DNA of 64,000 nt from Nostoc calcicola FACHB-3891 (GCF_014697355.1 NZ_JACJRQ010000035.1:1-64000), one strand, 5' to 3'. Counted from the stretch's first letter, positions 16,292 to 26,034 are shown. Notes: generated by a model not told the origin, from the letters alone. A program made the numbers and translations.

Positions 16292-18562
16292 ATGAGTTCT
16301 CCCCAACCCCCTCACAAGCCACAAACGTTACTAGGTCAGCTGACTCAAGCAGTACACACGATTCAAGCTAGAGTCGATTTTTCCAAGTTGGCGCTCAAGC
16401 CTAATGCCAAAGTACCGGAACTCTGGGTGCAGGATGCGGGGGCGGATAAAGCAGAGGTATATCCACTGTTGGGCGATCGCTATATCCTGGGTCGTAGCTC
16501 CAAATCCTGCGATATCGTCATCCGTAACCCCGTTGTCAGCCAAATTCACCTGTCGCTATCGCGCAATTCTACCCAGCGCACACCAGTTTTCGTCATCAAA
16601 GATGAAAACTCCACCAATGGCATCTATCGCGGCAAGCGTCGTCTCAATTCCCTGGAATTGCGTCACGGCGATATTCTCACCTTGGGACCGCCAGAACTGG
16701 CCGCTTCTGTGCGATTGCAATACGTCGATCCGCCACCTTGGTATATCAAAGCTGCAACTTGGACAGGTTATGGCATCGGCGGTGTCAGCGCCCTGTTCGC
16801 CCTAGTAATTGGTGTGGAATGGTTGAAATTTTCAGTCAGACCCCTGCCCACAACTACACGCGCCCCAGTAGTTGTTTATGCCCGTGATGGCACTACACCC
16901 CTGAGAGAGCCTCGCACTACCTCTCACGTAGACATGAAGCGATTAGAGGAATTTGGCCCTTATTTACCTGCTGCCGCGGTCGCTTCCGAAGATAGCCGTT
17001 ATTATTGGCATTTTGGGGTTGACCCGTTGGGAATCCTGCGAGCCGTGCTGATTAATAGCCGTAGCGGAGATGTGCAGCAAGGAGCCAGCACCATTACCCA
17101 ACAAGTTGCCCGCAGTTTGTTCCGCGATTATGTAGGCAGACAGGACACCCTGGGACGTAAATTGCGGGAGGCAGTTGTCGCGCTGAAGCTAGAAACCTTT
17201 TACAGCAAAGATGAAATTTTGCTGATGTACTTAAATCGAGTTTTTTTGGGGGCGGATACTTCTGGGTTTGAGGATGCAGCCAAGTATTACTTTGAAAAGC
17301 CAGCTAAAGATTTAAGTTTGGCCGAAGCAGCAACATTAGTGGGAATTTTACCAGCCCCCAACGCTTTCGATTTTTGTGGGGATGGGCCAAATAAGCTAGA
17401 AACCGCTGAATACCGCAATCGCGTAATTAAACGGTTGCTGGAGATGGGCAAAATCAAACCAGAGGACGCGAACCGAGCCAGACGTTCCACCGTTCAAGTT
17501 AGTCCAAAAGTTTGCGAACAGCAAGCCAAAACCATCGCTCCTTACTTTTACAATTACGTTTTCTCCGAGTTGGAATCAATTTTGGGGGAGGGAGCAGCAA
17601 GAGAAGGAAACTATATTATTGAAACCAGGCTCGATCCAGCCATCCAAAGCCAAGCAGAAGCCGCATTGCGTAATTCAGTAAATAGCAGTGGTGGAACTTT
17701 TAACTTTTCTCAAGGGGCAGTGGTCACCCTTGACTCCAGTACTGGTAGTATCTTGGCAATGGTAGGGGGAACTGATTACAAAAAAAGTCAGTTCAATCGT
17801 GCAACTCAAGCTAAAAGACAACCAGGTTCCACCTTCAAAATCTTTGCTTACACCGCCGCTATCCAACAGGGGATTCCAGAATCAAAAAGTTATTCTTGCG
17901 CTCCTTTGACTTGGCAAGGCTTTACTTACAAACCCTGTCGTGCTGGTGCAGATACTAGTTTTGATATTGCCACTGGGCTGGCTCTTTCGGAAAATCCCAT
18001 CGCTTTGCGAGTTGCCAGAGAAGTTGGGCTGGATAAAGTGGTGGCTATGGCTCAGCGTTTGGGGGTAAAGTCCTCCCTCGATCCAGTTCCTGGATTGGTA
18101 CTAGGTCAAAGCGTGGTCAATGTTTTGGAAATGACTGGTGCTTTTGGTGCCATTGGCAATCGCGGAGTGTGGAATCCTCCCCATGCTATTAGTCGGATTT
18201 TAGATAGCGGGGATTGCAGCGATCGCAACGATCTCAAAACTTGCCGTGTAATCTACTCCTTTGACCAAGATCCAGACGCCAACAAACGAGTATTGCAAAA
18301 TGGTGTCGCTGATGAAATGACTAGCTTAATGCGCGGTGTAGTTACCAGAGGCACTGGTCGTAGTGCTGCCATTGGACTAGGGGAAGCTGGTAAAACAGGC
18401 ACCACTGATAAAAACGTCGATCTATGGTTCATAGGTTTTATTCCCAGTCGGCGGCTTGTAACTGGCGTTTGGTTGGGAAACGACAACAATTCCCCTACAT
18501 CTGGTAGCAGCGCTCAAGCAGCTCAGTTGTGGGGAAACTATATGCGGCGAATTACAAGGTGA
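16292..18562 (+). CDS. class A penicillin-binding protein with N-terminal FHA domain
   Basis: A 756-residue bifunctional peptidoglycan synthase. Residues 60-140 form a forkhead-associated domain (YILGRSSKSCDIVIRNP, then SQIHLSLSR and NSTNG), which binds phosphothreonine. A single membrane helix lies at about 156-177. The GT51 glycosyltransferase follows, with Glu233 in ASEDSRYYWHFGVD and QQGASTITQQ at 262-271. The transpeptidase has Ser513 in STFK, SEN at 566-568 and KTGTT at 701-705. All catalytic motifs are intact. The cytoplasmic FHA domain implies control by Ser/Thr kinases, an arrangement seen in cyanobacterial PBP1 homologues. It stands alone and converges on the DUF4335 gene. Confidence 0.93.
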   Translation: MSSPQPPHKPQTLLGQLTQAVHTIQARVDFSKLALKPNAKVPELWVQDAGADKAEVYPLLGDRYILGRSSKSCDIVIRNPVVSQIHLSLSRNSTQRTPVFVIKDENSTNGIYRGKRRLNSLELRHGDILTLGPPELAASVRLQYVDPPPWYIKAATWTGYGIGGVSALFALVIGVEWLKFSVRPLPTTTRAPVVVYARDGTTPLREPRTTSHVDMKRLEEFGPYLPAAAVASEDSRYYWHFGVDPLGILRAVLINSRSGDVQQGASTITQQVARSLFRDYVGRQDTLGRKLREAVVALKLETFYSKDEILLMYLNRVFLGADTSGFEDAAKYYFEKPAKDLSLAEAATLVGILPAPNAFDFCGDGPNKLETAEYRNRVIKRLLEMGKIKPEDANRARRSTVQVSPKVCEQQAKTIAPYFYNYVFSELESILGEGAAREGNYIIETRLDPAIQSQAEAALRNSVNSSGGTFNFSQGAVVTLDSSTGSILAMVGGTDYKKSQFNRATQAKRQPGSTFKIFAYTAAIQQGIPESKSYSCAPLTWQGFTYKPCRAGADTSFDIATGLALSENPIALRVAREVGLDKVVAMAQRLGVKSSLDPVPGLVLGQSVVNVLEMTGAFGAIGNRGVWNPPHAISRILDSGDCSDRNDLKTCRVIYSFDQDPDANKRVLQNGVADEMTSLMRGVVTRGTGRSAAIGLGEAGKTGTTDKNVDLWFIGFIPSRRLVTGVWLGNDNNSPTSGSSAQAAQLWGNYMRRITR

Positions 18563-18768
18563 TGGTTAAGAGTTAGGAGTTAGGAATTAAGAGTTAGGAG
18601 TTAGGAATTAAGAGTTAGGAGTTAGGAATTAAGAGTTAGGAATTAAGAATTTCTCATAACTCCTAACTCCTCACTCCTAACTCCTCACTTCTAACTCCTC
18701 ACTCCTAACTCCTCACTCCTCACTCCTCACTCCTCACTCCTAACTCCTCACTCCTAACTCCTCACTTA
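18563..18768. repeat. heptamer array forming a long inverted repeat between convergent genes
   Basis: The left half is tandem GAGTTAG/GAATTAA units and the right half tandem CTAACTC/CTCACTC units. The two halves are complementary and could form a hairpin of about 80 bp. The array exactly fills the gap between the convergent PBP and DUF4335 genes and may act as a two-way terminator. Shorter arrays of the same kind are at 2700-2770, 24055-24090, 25945-26034 and 33324-33444. Confidence 0.75.
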
Positions 18769-20223
18769 CTACTGCTGATATCCCTGCCAAGGAGTGATTT
18801 CCAATTTGCCACTAGGTTTGAATATCACTTGAAAGTGGGCAAGAGGTTCTTTGTTATTGGGGGCTGCTACATTAGAACCGTAGATAGCATTGAACATTTG
18901 GGGAAGAGGTGTTTCCCGGAAATAGTCAAAGGCTACTTGGTTAAGTGGTTCATAGTCAGCAATTACACCATCTTTGTTCACCGCTACTCGATATTTTAAA
19001 TCTCGGTTAAAGGTGGGGGCGCCACTCCAAGCTTGACGAACTGTATTATAAAGTTTTTCATTTAAACCTTTGACTATATTAGAGTCAGTAATTTTTGCAC
19101 CTACCACCTCTGGCGTTTTCGCATATCCTCGCCACGGGCTGACTTGTAGAACACCGCCTGTAGTAAACACTACTCGAAATTGGGCGATGGGTTCATTGGA
19201 AATGGGAGCGCGGTTAGCTGGATTGTAAAGTAGGTTAGGCAGAGGAGTTTGCCCGACTCCTTGATTTGCTTCTTGATTCACCGCTTTATAACCAACGATC
19301 GCTCCATCCGCAGCTACACCTAAACGATAGATCAAATCCTGTTGCAATCCTGAGCGATTAGTCCAAGCTGGATGAATTTGATTATACACTTGGCGATTTA
19401 ATGCACGCAGTTGGGATGGATCGGTAATTTCTGGAACTGTACTTAAAAGTGCTTCTAAATCTTTAACTGCTGGTTTGGTAGTAGCCGCAGGTGTTGGTGT
19501 GGGAGTTGCAGCAGCTATGGGTGTTGGAGCTGATGTGGGAGTTGGAGCCGCTGATGCTGAAGGAGTGAGGCTCTTGGTTGTCGAGGTAGTTTGCTCATCT
19601 GGCTTGGGCTGCGGTGGACGCATTTGCGGAGGTGGAATCAAGTTAAAAGCGATCGCTGCTACTGCTAAACTTGATACTCCCACAGCAGCGGGAACTGCCT
19701 GCCTGATTAGAGCTTGACTAGCACCGCCATAGCGTCTGGTAACTGGTTGGAGTTCTAGGGAAAGTTCTGGCAAAGTTTGGGTATCAGCAAAAAACTGATC
19801 TACTGCTTCCACCAAATCAAACAACTGCACCGTACTCAAATCAATTTCAAGAGGCGGACGCTTAGAGTGGCTTGTCCCAGACTCGAAACCATCTGGTGCG
19901 CCTTCTGAATGCACAATTAATCGGTGTCGGTTGCTATTAATTTTCTGAAACTCTACTAGCTCAGATTCATGATTGTGGGCTTGCGGGTTGGGTACATTAC
20001 TTAAAAATTCTTGGGCATAGCCACTAACCCCCCTCACCAAACTTTCAAAAAACTCCCGCCCTCCAGTTAGAGGTTGATTATATCCAGATAAATAACATTC
20101 TGCATTTACCAATATTGATAATTCCGGGCGCAGTTCTTGGAAGTGTGCAGCCCTAGTGACATCACTTAACCCTTCTAAAAGCAGTGTACAATTGGGTAAA
20201 CTGTACTTACGTTGAATATTCAT
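18769..20223 (-). CDS. DUF4335 family protein
   Basis: A 484-residue conserved cyanobacterial protein. The N-terminal 170 residues (starting MNIQRKYSLPNCTLLLEGL) are the conserved part. A hydrophobic segment near residues 180-195 (VGVSSLAVAAIAFNLIPP) and a Pro/Thr/Ala-rich linker follow. Two copies of a roughly 90-residue domain come last (each with APISNEPIAQFRVVF-like and WRGYAKTP-like strands). It overlaps the upstream DUF3038 gene by 4 bases (ATGA), so the two are translationally coupled. The pair is conserved across cyanobacteria. The function is unknown; one membrane segment suggests an envelope role, which is only inference. Confidence 0.8.
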   Translation of the reverse strand: MNIQRKYSLPNCTLLLEGLSDVTRAAHFQELRPELSILVNAECYLSGYNQPLTGGREFFESLVRGVSGYAQEFLSNVPNPQAHNHESELVEFQKINSNRHRLIVHSEGAPDGFESGTSHSKRPPLEIDLSTVQLFDLVEAVDQFFADTQTLPELSLELQPVTRRYGGASQALIRQAVPAAVGVSSLAVAAIAFNLIPPPQMRPPQPKPDEQTTSTTKSLTPSASAAPTPTSAPTPIAAATPTPTPAATTKPAVKDLEALLSTVPEITDPSQLRALNRQVYNQIHPAWTNRSGLQQDLIYRLGVAADGAIVGYKAVNQEANQGVGQTPLPNLLYNPANRAPISNEPIAQFRVVFTTGGVLQVSPWRGYAKTPEVVGAKITDSNIVKGLNEKLYNTVRQAWSGAPTFNRDLKYRVAVNKDGVIADYEPLNQVAFDYFRETPLPQMFNAIYGSNVAAPNNKEPLAHFQVIFKPSGKLEITPWQGYQQ

Positions 20224-20846
20224 TCCACTTCACCGTCAAAAAGACTAATCCAAAACCGCTGCATTCCAGCGGTACCAGTACAAAATAATAATTGCCCTAA
20301 CAAATTGATAGCTAGCTCATCTAATTTTTCATCAGAATTCAATGCTAGTACACCAGAACGTCGAGCATTCATCCGGCTCTTAAAATGCGCTCTAAACCGC
20401 TCTAAGTAATTAGATAGCCGCAAATTCTGTTCTAGGGGAATCTGCTTTTCTTCCATTTGTTGACATATCATTAATAGCTGACGAATAACAACAGTTAAAC
20501 GGCGCGCTATGTAACAAGCAATAACTACCAAAGCTTTCGCTTCCATAATAGTTAGTGGGCGGCGGATGTGCGCTCTGCGTAGCGGATTAGAGCTACGCAT
20601 CCGCCATAAATTCACCCGATCTTTGACAATTCCTTTAAGATCCAACTCTTGAGCAAAAGCCAGGATTGCTTCAGAACCACCAAGCTCTAAAGCTTCAATA
20701 GCCAGTAATATGAGGTCAATTTGCAACCGGGTTCTTCGAGGACATGTTTGTCCGGCGATCGCAGGATCTGGTAAAGTGTCCAGAATCATCGGCAGTGAAT
20801 CTTGAGTTGGACTTTTCAACGGCGTTAAACTTGCGGAAACATTCAT
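20220..20846 (-). CDS. DUF3038 family protein
   Basis: A 208-residue, mostly helical, soluble protein found throughout cyanobacteria next to DUF4335 genes. Landmarks are QIDLILLAIEALELGGSEAI, VNLWRMRSSNPLRR and the Arg-rich middle segment. There is no catalytic motif that I recognise. It is the first gene of a two-gene unit, with its stop overlapping the DUF4335 start. The function is not known. Confidence 0.8.
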   Translation of the reverse strand: MNVSASLTPLKSPTQDSLPMILDTLPDPAIAGQTCPRRTRLQIDLILLAIEALELGGSEAILAFAQELDLKGIVKDRVNLWRMRSSNPLRRAHIRRPLTIMEAKALVVIACYIARRLTVVIRQLLMICQQMEEKQIPLEQNLRLSNYLERFRAHFKSRMNARRSGVLALNSDEKLDELAINLLGQLLFCTGTAGMQRFWISLFDGEVE

Positions 20847-21314
20847 TCTATAAATACCTTGTGCGCTTCTGACAGACTAGGTAAAACAAATTTAAGATAA
20901 GTAGCCAAGACTTGAACATTAGACTTGTGGCAGCAGTCATGACTACCTGATATATACATTACTTAACTGTTTCTACTCAAAGGATTCCCTATATTGACTT
21001 CAAAAATTTAAAACATAACTTAATTCACCTCATTTATTAGTGCTATACCTTTTCTAGCTTGATTTAGATTCTACTTATCGTCAATCAAGGTCAAGCTTTA
21101 GCCTCCATGCCCAGCGTATGACATTATAGTGTACGATTTTTCAGGTATCTGGAATTGGGCATTGGGCATTAAGCATTGGGCAGGGGAAAAGGTTAAAGGG
21201 AAAAGGAATAAATATAATCTTTCCCCTTTTCCCCTTACCCCTTTCCCTTTCCCCTTGTCCTCTTCCTATGCCCTATTCCCCATACCCCAATCTCCATTCC
21301 CTTAACCCCATCTT
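20847..21314. other. intergenic between divergent genes, 468 bp
   Basis: Upstream of DUF3038 it is plain AT-rich sequence. From about 21150 it has GGGCATTGGGCATT repeats. A purine-rich run (GGGGAAAAGGTTAAAGGG) follows, then its pyrimidine-rich complement (CTTTCCCCTTTTCCCC), so 21180-21260 can form a hairpin just before apt. No gene is visible. Confidence 0.5.
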
Positions 21315-21833
21315 ATGGATTTGAAGTCTCTGATTCGTGACATCCCAGATTTCCCCAAACCTGGAATTTTATTTCGGGATATTACTACCTTACTGCGCGA
21401 GCCAGAGGGATTGCGCTATACTATTGACTTTTTAACACAAAAATGCATAGAAGCTGAAATGACAGTGGATTACGTCATTGGTATGGAATCCAGGGGATTC
21501 ATTTTTGGCTCGCCTGTGGCTTATAAACTCGGAGCTGGTTTTATTCCCGTCCGCAAAAAAGGTAAATTACCATCAGCAGTTCACTCAATTGAGTATCAAC
21601 TAGAGTATGGTACAGATTGCCTAGAAGTCCATCAAGATGCTTTATACGAAGGTAGCCGAGTTTTGATTGTGGACGATTTGATTGCCACTGGTGGAACTGC
21701 GAGTGCAACAGCAAACTTGGTGCAGAAGATTGGCTGCGAACTAGTAGGGTTTGGGTTTATTATCGAACTACGAGATTTAGAAGGGCGCAGACATTTACCA
21801 AATGTGCCGATTATTTCTTTGGTTGAATATTAA
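21315..21833 (+). CDS. apt: adenine phosphoribosyltransferase
   Basis: A 172-residue cytoplasmic purine-salvage enzyme making AMP from adenine and PRPP. It has the family start (IPDFPKPGILFRDITTLL), the adenine-site segment GMESRGFIFG at 56-65, and the PRPP-binding motif VLIVDDLIATGGTA at 116-129. The length is typical. A further purine gene pair, purF-purL, lies 2-5 kb away on the other strand. It is followed after 135 bases by a permease gene in the same direction, with no obvious functional link. Confidence 0.96.
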   Translation: MDLKSLIRDIPDFPKPGILFRDITTLLREPEGLRYTIDFLTQKCIEAEMTVDYVIGMESRGFIFGSPVAYKLGAGFIPVRKKGKLPSAVHSIEYQLEYGTDCLEVHQDALYEGSRVLIVDDLIATGGTASATANLVQKIGCELVGFGFIIELRDLEGRRHLPNVPIISLVEY

Positions 21834-21968
21834 TGTCATTAGTCAGTTGTCATTGGTCATTTGTCATTAGTTATTCGCCGCGTCCCCCACTCCCTCTGCT
21901 CCCCTGCTTCTTTGGTCAGTGGCCGTGAAGGATGGGAGCAGCTGACAACCAACGACTAACAAAATGTT

Positions 21969-23018
21969 ATGACATCTACAGCAAAAATTTCTTTAGCAAC
22001 GGGTTGGGATTGGCTGATTAGGCTAGTCACAAGTGAAACTTTTATATACGTAATGAAGCGGCTGTTGCAGGCATTGCTGACTTTGTTTTTAGCGTCGGCG
22101 CTATCGTTTTTGGTTATGCAACTCGCTCCGGGAGATTTTGTCACTCAATTAGAAGCAGATCCCAAAAAATCTAGAGAGCAAATTAAGGCCTTACGGGAAT
22201 TTTGGGGCTTAAATAAGTCCTGGGTGGAACAATTTTGGCTTTGGTTGTGGAATATTGTCTCGAAAGGCGATTTTGGTCCGAGTTTTTCTTATAAACGCTC
22301 AGTAGTATCGCTGTTGTGGGAACGAGTACCAGCAACCTTGCTGTTAGCGATCGCTTCTTTGATTGTAACCTGGGCGATCGCCATTCCCTTGGGCATCATC
22401 GCTGCCATCAAGCAAAATCGTTGGTCTGACCGCGTTTTACAAGTCATTAGTTACGCTGGACAAGGATTTCCCAGTTTCATCACCGTTTTAGTGCTGCTTT
22501 TCTTCGCTCAAATCACCTCGCCGTTGTTCCCGGTAGGTGGTATGACTAGCATCAATCACTCAGAACTAAATTGGTTTGGCAAAATCCTCGATGTTGGCTG
22601 GCATATGATTTTACCCACCATCGCCCTCTCAATTACTAGTTTTGCTGGTTTACAGCGCATCACTCGCGGCGAATTATTAGATGTTCTGCGTCAAGATTAC
22701 ATCCAAACAGCTCGTGCTAAGGGACTACCGGAAAATCGGGTAATATATGTTCATGCTCTCCGCAACGCCATAAACCCTCTAATTACTCTATTGGGCTTCG
22801 AGTTAGCTAGTTTATTAAGCGGTGCATTCATAGCCGAACAATTCTTCAACTGGCCTGGTTTAGGAAGATTGACTTTACAAGCTGTAATGTCTCAAGATTT
22901 ATATTTAGTCATGGCCAGTTTAGTGATGAGTGCAGTTTTGCTAATTATTGGTAACTTAATTGCTGACTTAATGCTCAAAGTTGCAGATCCACGTATTCGT
23001 TTAGAAAATCTGAATTAG
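21969..23018 (+). CDS. DppB-like ABC transporter permease
   Basis: A 349-residue inner-membrane permease of the dipeptide/oligopeptide/nickel class. Six membrane segments are visible, with the N-terminal helix pattern KRLLQALLTLFLASALSFLV, then MQLAPGDF (the usual PGDP-like motif), and the coupling loop IQTARAKGLPENRVIYVHAL. It would act with a DppC-type permease, ATPases and a binding protein, none of which is adjacent. That is usual for cyanobacteria, where these subunits are scattered. The substrate is unknown. Confidence 0.9.
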   Translation: MTSTAKISLATGWDWLIRLVTSETFIYVMKRLLQALLTLFLASALSFLVMQLAPGDFVTQLEADPKKSREQIKALREFWGLNKSWVEQFWLWLWNIVSKGDFGPSFSYKRSVVSLLWERVPATLLLAIASLIVTWAIAIPLGIIAAIKQNRWSDRVLQVISYAGQGFPSFITVLVLLFFAQITSPLFPVGGMTSINHSELNWFGKILDVGWHMILPTIALSITSFAGLQRITRGELLDVLRQDYIQTARAKGLPENRVIYVHALRNAINPLITLLGFELASLLSGAFIAEQFFNWPGLGRLTLQAVMSQDLYLVMASLVMSAVLLIIGNLIADLMLKVADPRIRLENLN

Positions 23019-23090
23019 TCATTAGTCATTTGTTATTCTCCGCGTCCCCGCGTCCCCCATTCCCCCCTCCCCACTCCCCCCTCCCCCTCC

Positions 23091-23372
23091 ATGTTGTCCG
23101 AAGTCTATTACCTGGTGCGTTCAAAAAGTGATGGTCGTTACCTGACAGCTCGCCCCAATGCTGAAGCATCAGGTTATCTGTTATTGTTTCGGGAAAACTT
23201 TGATGCTCTTAGTTATCTCAACACCCATGCAGGAGAGGTGGCAAATCGTTTTGCGATAGAATCAATTGCTGGTACACAGTTAGGAAGTTTGCTCAAACGC
23301 TGGGGTTTTATTGGTGTGGGCATTGTCACTGACCCGTTATTACCCAAAATCGAGTTTTTACAACATAATTGA
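23091..23372 (+). CDS. conserved cyanobacterial hypothetical protein
   Basis: A 93-residue protein (MLSEVYYLVRSKSDGRYLTA, then LLLFRENFDALSYLNTH) with a clear start after a CCCCTCC-rich leader. It has no membrane segment and no known catalytic motif. I recognise the sequence type as a small conserved cyanobacterial protein but know no function. It follows the permease by 72 bases in the same direction. Confidence 0.65.
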   Translation: MLSEVYYLVRSKSDGRYLTARPNAEASGYLLLFRENFDALSYLNTHAGEVANRFAIESIAGTQLGSLLKRWGFIGVGIVTDPLLPKIEFLQHN

Positions 23373-23394
23373 AAACTAATTTGCTTCTGCTGTG

Positions 23395-23961
23395 TCAGCT
23401 AAATAAGGAGGCGATCGCACAAGTAAAATTAGGCAGTATCGGTGAATTTAGTTCGTCACCATTGAACAACGTCGCAACTAACTTTAAAGCCCCTTGTTCG
23501 CGTCGATAAACTTCCACTTGTTGCTTGTGCCAGTCCACAATCCAATATTCTCTCACTCCCCGTGAAGAGTAGAGCTTCAGTTTCAGTTCCCTATCCCGCT
23601 TTTCGTTCTCACTACCAACAGATAGCACCTCTACCACTAGTTCTGGCGCACCAGTCAAATGCCCCGCCTCGTCTAAAAGTAATGGCAATCTCTCATTACT
23701 AACCCAGACAACATCAGGAATCACATTATCATTCTCGCCAAAAATTACTCCTGGAGCCGTCACAACTTCTCCCAGACCATTAGTCTGTGACCAATTATCT
23801 AGCGAGGTACTAATTCTCACACAAGTTTTTTGATGTTTCCAGTGAGGCGCTCTGGTCACAAACAATTCTCCGTCAATAATTTCATACCGATTGCCGTTAT
23901 CTGGAAATAATTCTAAGTCGGCAGTAGTCCAGCGCACTCTCTCAGATATTGGCTGGTTCAT
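23395..23961 (-). CDS. Uma2 family (DUF820) PD-(D/E)XK-type protein
   Basis: A 188-residue protein of the Uma2 family, hugely expanded in cyanobacteria. The restriction-endonuclease-like core shows YEIIDGELFVTRAPHWKHQ, then NVIPDVVWVS (conserved Asp) and ELVVEVLSVGSENEKRDREL (Glu plus Lys), then REYWIVDWHKQQVEVYR. These fit a PD-(D/E)XK fold. The biological role of the family is not established. It converges on the small gene upstream, with only 22 bases between them. Confidence 0.9.
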   Translation of the reverse strand: MNQPISERVRWTTADLELFPDNGNRYEIIDGELFVTRAPHWKHQKTCVRISTSLDNWSQTNGLGEVVTAPGVIFGENDNVIPDVVWVSNERLPLLLDEAGHLTGAPELVVEVLSVGSENEKRDRELKLKLYSSRGVREYWIVDWHKQQVEVYRREQGALKLVATLFNGDELNSPILPNFTCAIASLFS

Positions 23962-23999
23962 AAATTATTATTTGTAAGGTATTTATCTATTTTAGCTAG

Positions 24000-24101
24000 A
24001 TGGGGCATGGGGCATGGGGAGATGAGGGAGATGAGGGAGATGAGGGAGAATAACTCCCAACTCCTAACTCCTAACTCCTAACTCCCCACTCCCTCAATCC
24101 T
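24000..24101. repeat. short tandem repeats between Uma2 and purF
   Basis: GGGGCAT, GATGAGG and CTAACTC units follow one another in about 90 bases downstream of purF. They are of the same families as elsewhere in the window. Confidence 0.5.
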
Positions 24102-25607
24102 CTACACCACTACCTTCTCTTTTTCTAAGATCAACTTAGAACGCTTCACCTGTTCAGGAATCGCTACTGGATAATCTCCTGTAAAACAGGCAGAACAAAA
24201 ACTATTAGTGTCTTCTCCTGTGGCTGTTAGCATTCCCTCCCAACTCAGATAAGCAAGACTATCCACTTCCAGTTGCTTGGCAATTTCTTCTACTGATTTA
24301 GTAGCAGCAATTAGCTGATCTTGAGAATCAGTGTCGATGCCATAGAAACAAGGATGAGTCACTGGCGGAGAAGAAATTCGCATATGTACTTCTACTGCAC
24401 CCGCCTCACGCAAAGTTTTAACTAATTTCCGGCTGGTAGTGCCGCGCACAATTGAGTCATCTACGATGATCGCTCTTTTACCAACCAGCACATCTTTGAG
24501 AGGGTTGAGTTTCATCTTCAGGCCTGACTCGCGCATGGTTTGGGTTGGTTGAATAAAGGTTCGCCCCACGTACCGATTTTTAATCAGCCCTTCCATGTAG
24601 AGGACACCAGAAGCTTGGGAAAATCCAATGGCAGCAGGGATGCCAGAATCAGGAACACCAAAGACAATATCGGCATCTACAGCAGATTCTTTAGCTAGTT
24701 GCCTCCCTAATCGCATCCGGTAGCTGTACAGACTCTCGTTGTGCATGATGCTATCGGGGCGGGCAAAGTAAATCATCTCGAAGATACACAATTTTCGCTG
24801 GGGCTGTTGACTCCAGTGATAGGAAGCCAAACCTTCTTCGGTAATCCAAACTAATTCACCTGGTTCTACATCCCGCAGGTATTCGGCTCCAATGATGTCT
24901 AAACCACAGGTTTCCGAAGCCAAAACGTAACGGATGGGATTACCTGGCAAAGTACCGATGACTAAGGGACGAATGCCATTGGGGTCGCGCACGCCCATAA
25001 CGCCAACAGGAGTACCAATAACTAAACTAAAGGCTCCTTGACAACGCTGAAACGCCTCAATTGCACCTTCTAGCCAATCTGCACCTGCATCGATCGCTTG
25101 GGCGATCGCAAAAGCGATCATTTCTGAGTCTGTTGTCGTGATTAGGTTGTATTTGTTCTCCAGCAACTCTTGGCGCAATTGCACTGTATTGACTAAATTA
25201 CCATTATGTGCTAAGGCTACCGAACCTAAGCGAGTTTCAATGACAGCAGGTTGAGCGTTAACTCTGCGGCTAGAACCTGTAGTGGAATAACGAGTGTGAC
25301 CAACAGCAAGGTTACCAGGTAACTGTTCCAAGATCGATTCGTTGAAGACTTGAGACACTAAGCCCATATCTTTGTGGAGGTGGACTTTCGTACCCTCAAA
25401 GGTAGCAATACCAGCTGATTCTTGACCCCGATGCTGGAGGGCATACAATCCAAAGTAGCTTAGTTTAGCAACGTTTTCTCCTGGTGCGTAAATACCGAAA
25501 ACACCGCAAGCTTCTTCTGGCTTGTCGGGATGATTTTCATAACTATCGATTGGGTTGTTGGTCTGGTCGGGGTATTCATCCGAAGTGACAGAATGAATAG
25601 AAGTCAT
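24102..25607 (-). CDS. purF: amidophosphoribosyltransferase
   Basis: A 501-residue cytoplasmic enzyme for the first committed step of purine synthesis (PRPP plus glutamine to phosphoribosylamine). The N-terminal propeptide of 33 residues ends just before the catalytic Cys34 (EEACGVFGIYAP), so it is processed as in Bacillus-type PurF. The glutaminase domain has LQHRGQESAGI and GHTRYSTTGSS. The phosphoribosyltransferase domain has AIIVDDSIVRGTTS. Cys residues in SFCSACFTGDYP near the C terminus fit the iron-sulfur type. It lies downstream of purL on the same strand with a 427-base gap full of repeats. Confidence 0.97.
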   Translation of the reverse strand: MTSIHSVTSDEYPDQTNNPIDSYENHPDKPEEACGVFGIYAPGENVAKLSYFGLYALQHRGQESAGIATFEGTKVHLHKDMGLVSQVFNESILEQLPGNLAVGHTRYSTTGSSRRVNAQPAVIETRLGSVALAHNGNLVNTVQLRQELLENKYNLITTTDSEMIAFAIAQAIDAGADWLEGAIEAFQRCQGAFSLVIGTPVGVMGVRDPNGIRPLVIGTLPGNPIRYVLASETCGLDIIGAEYLRDVEPGELVWITEEGLASYHWSQQPQRKLCIFEMIYFARPDSIMHNESLYSYRMRLGRQLAKESAVDADIVFGVPDSGIPAAIGFSQASGVLYMEGLIKNRYVGRTFIQPTQTMRESGLKMKLNPLKDVLVGKRAIIVDDSIVRGTTSRKLVKTLREAGAVEVHMRISSPPVTHPCFYGIDTDSQDQLIAATKSVEEIAKQLEVDSLAYLSWEGMLTATGEDTNSFCSACFTGDYPVAIPEQVKRSKLILEKEKVVV

Positions 25608-26034
25608 GCTAGCTTTGCTCCTGGTGGGGGGTCAATCAATTTTGGATTTGAAATTTGCGATAGCGAAGCGTTACTGAGTCCGCGATAGCGCAGCGTTAGC
25701 GAGTATTCGAGCGTCGCGTCTTTTGGATTGACCGCACCCCAAAAGGAATGCGGCTTGAAAATTTAAGATTTGTTTAACCTGCTATTGACGGATGATACAT
25801 TCAGTAGAAAAAGTACTCTTAATCCAAAATCTAAAATTTGGTAGTCCATTCACTGGGATTATGTCGATAGATAGTCGCAGAGTTCTTAATAAATCTTTAA
25901 CCATCCATTAAAACAGTACCGTAATTTTGTTCACAAAGGTTAATAATTTGTAAGTTAAGAGTGAGGAGTTAGGAGTTAGGAGTTACGAGTTAGGCTTTTT
26001 ACTCTTAACTCCTAACTCTCAACTCCTCACTTTT
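25608..26034. repeat. purL-purF intergenic region with REP-like and heptamer repeats
   Basis: A REP-like block (GCGATAGCGAAGCG and GCGATAGCGCAGCG units) spans about 25657-25722. The segment from 25945 to 26034 is a GAGTTAG array followed by CTAACTC units, a likely hairpin after the purL stop. The rest is AT-rich and probably holds the purF promoter. No gene is visible. Confidence 0.55.
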
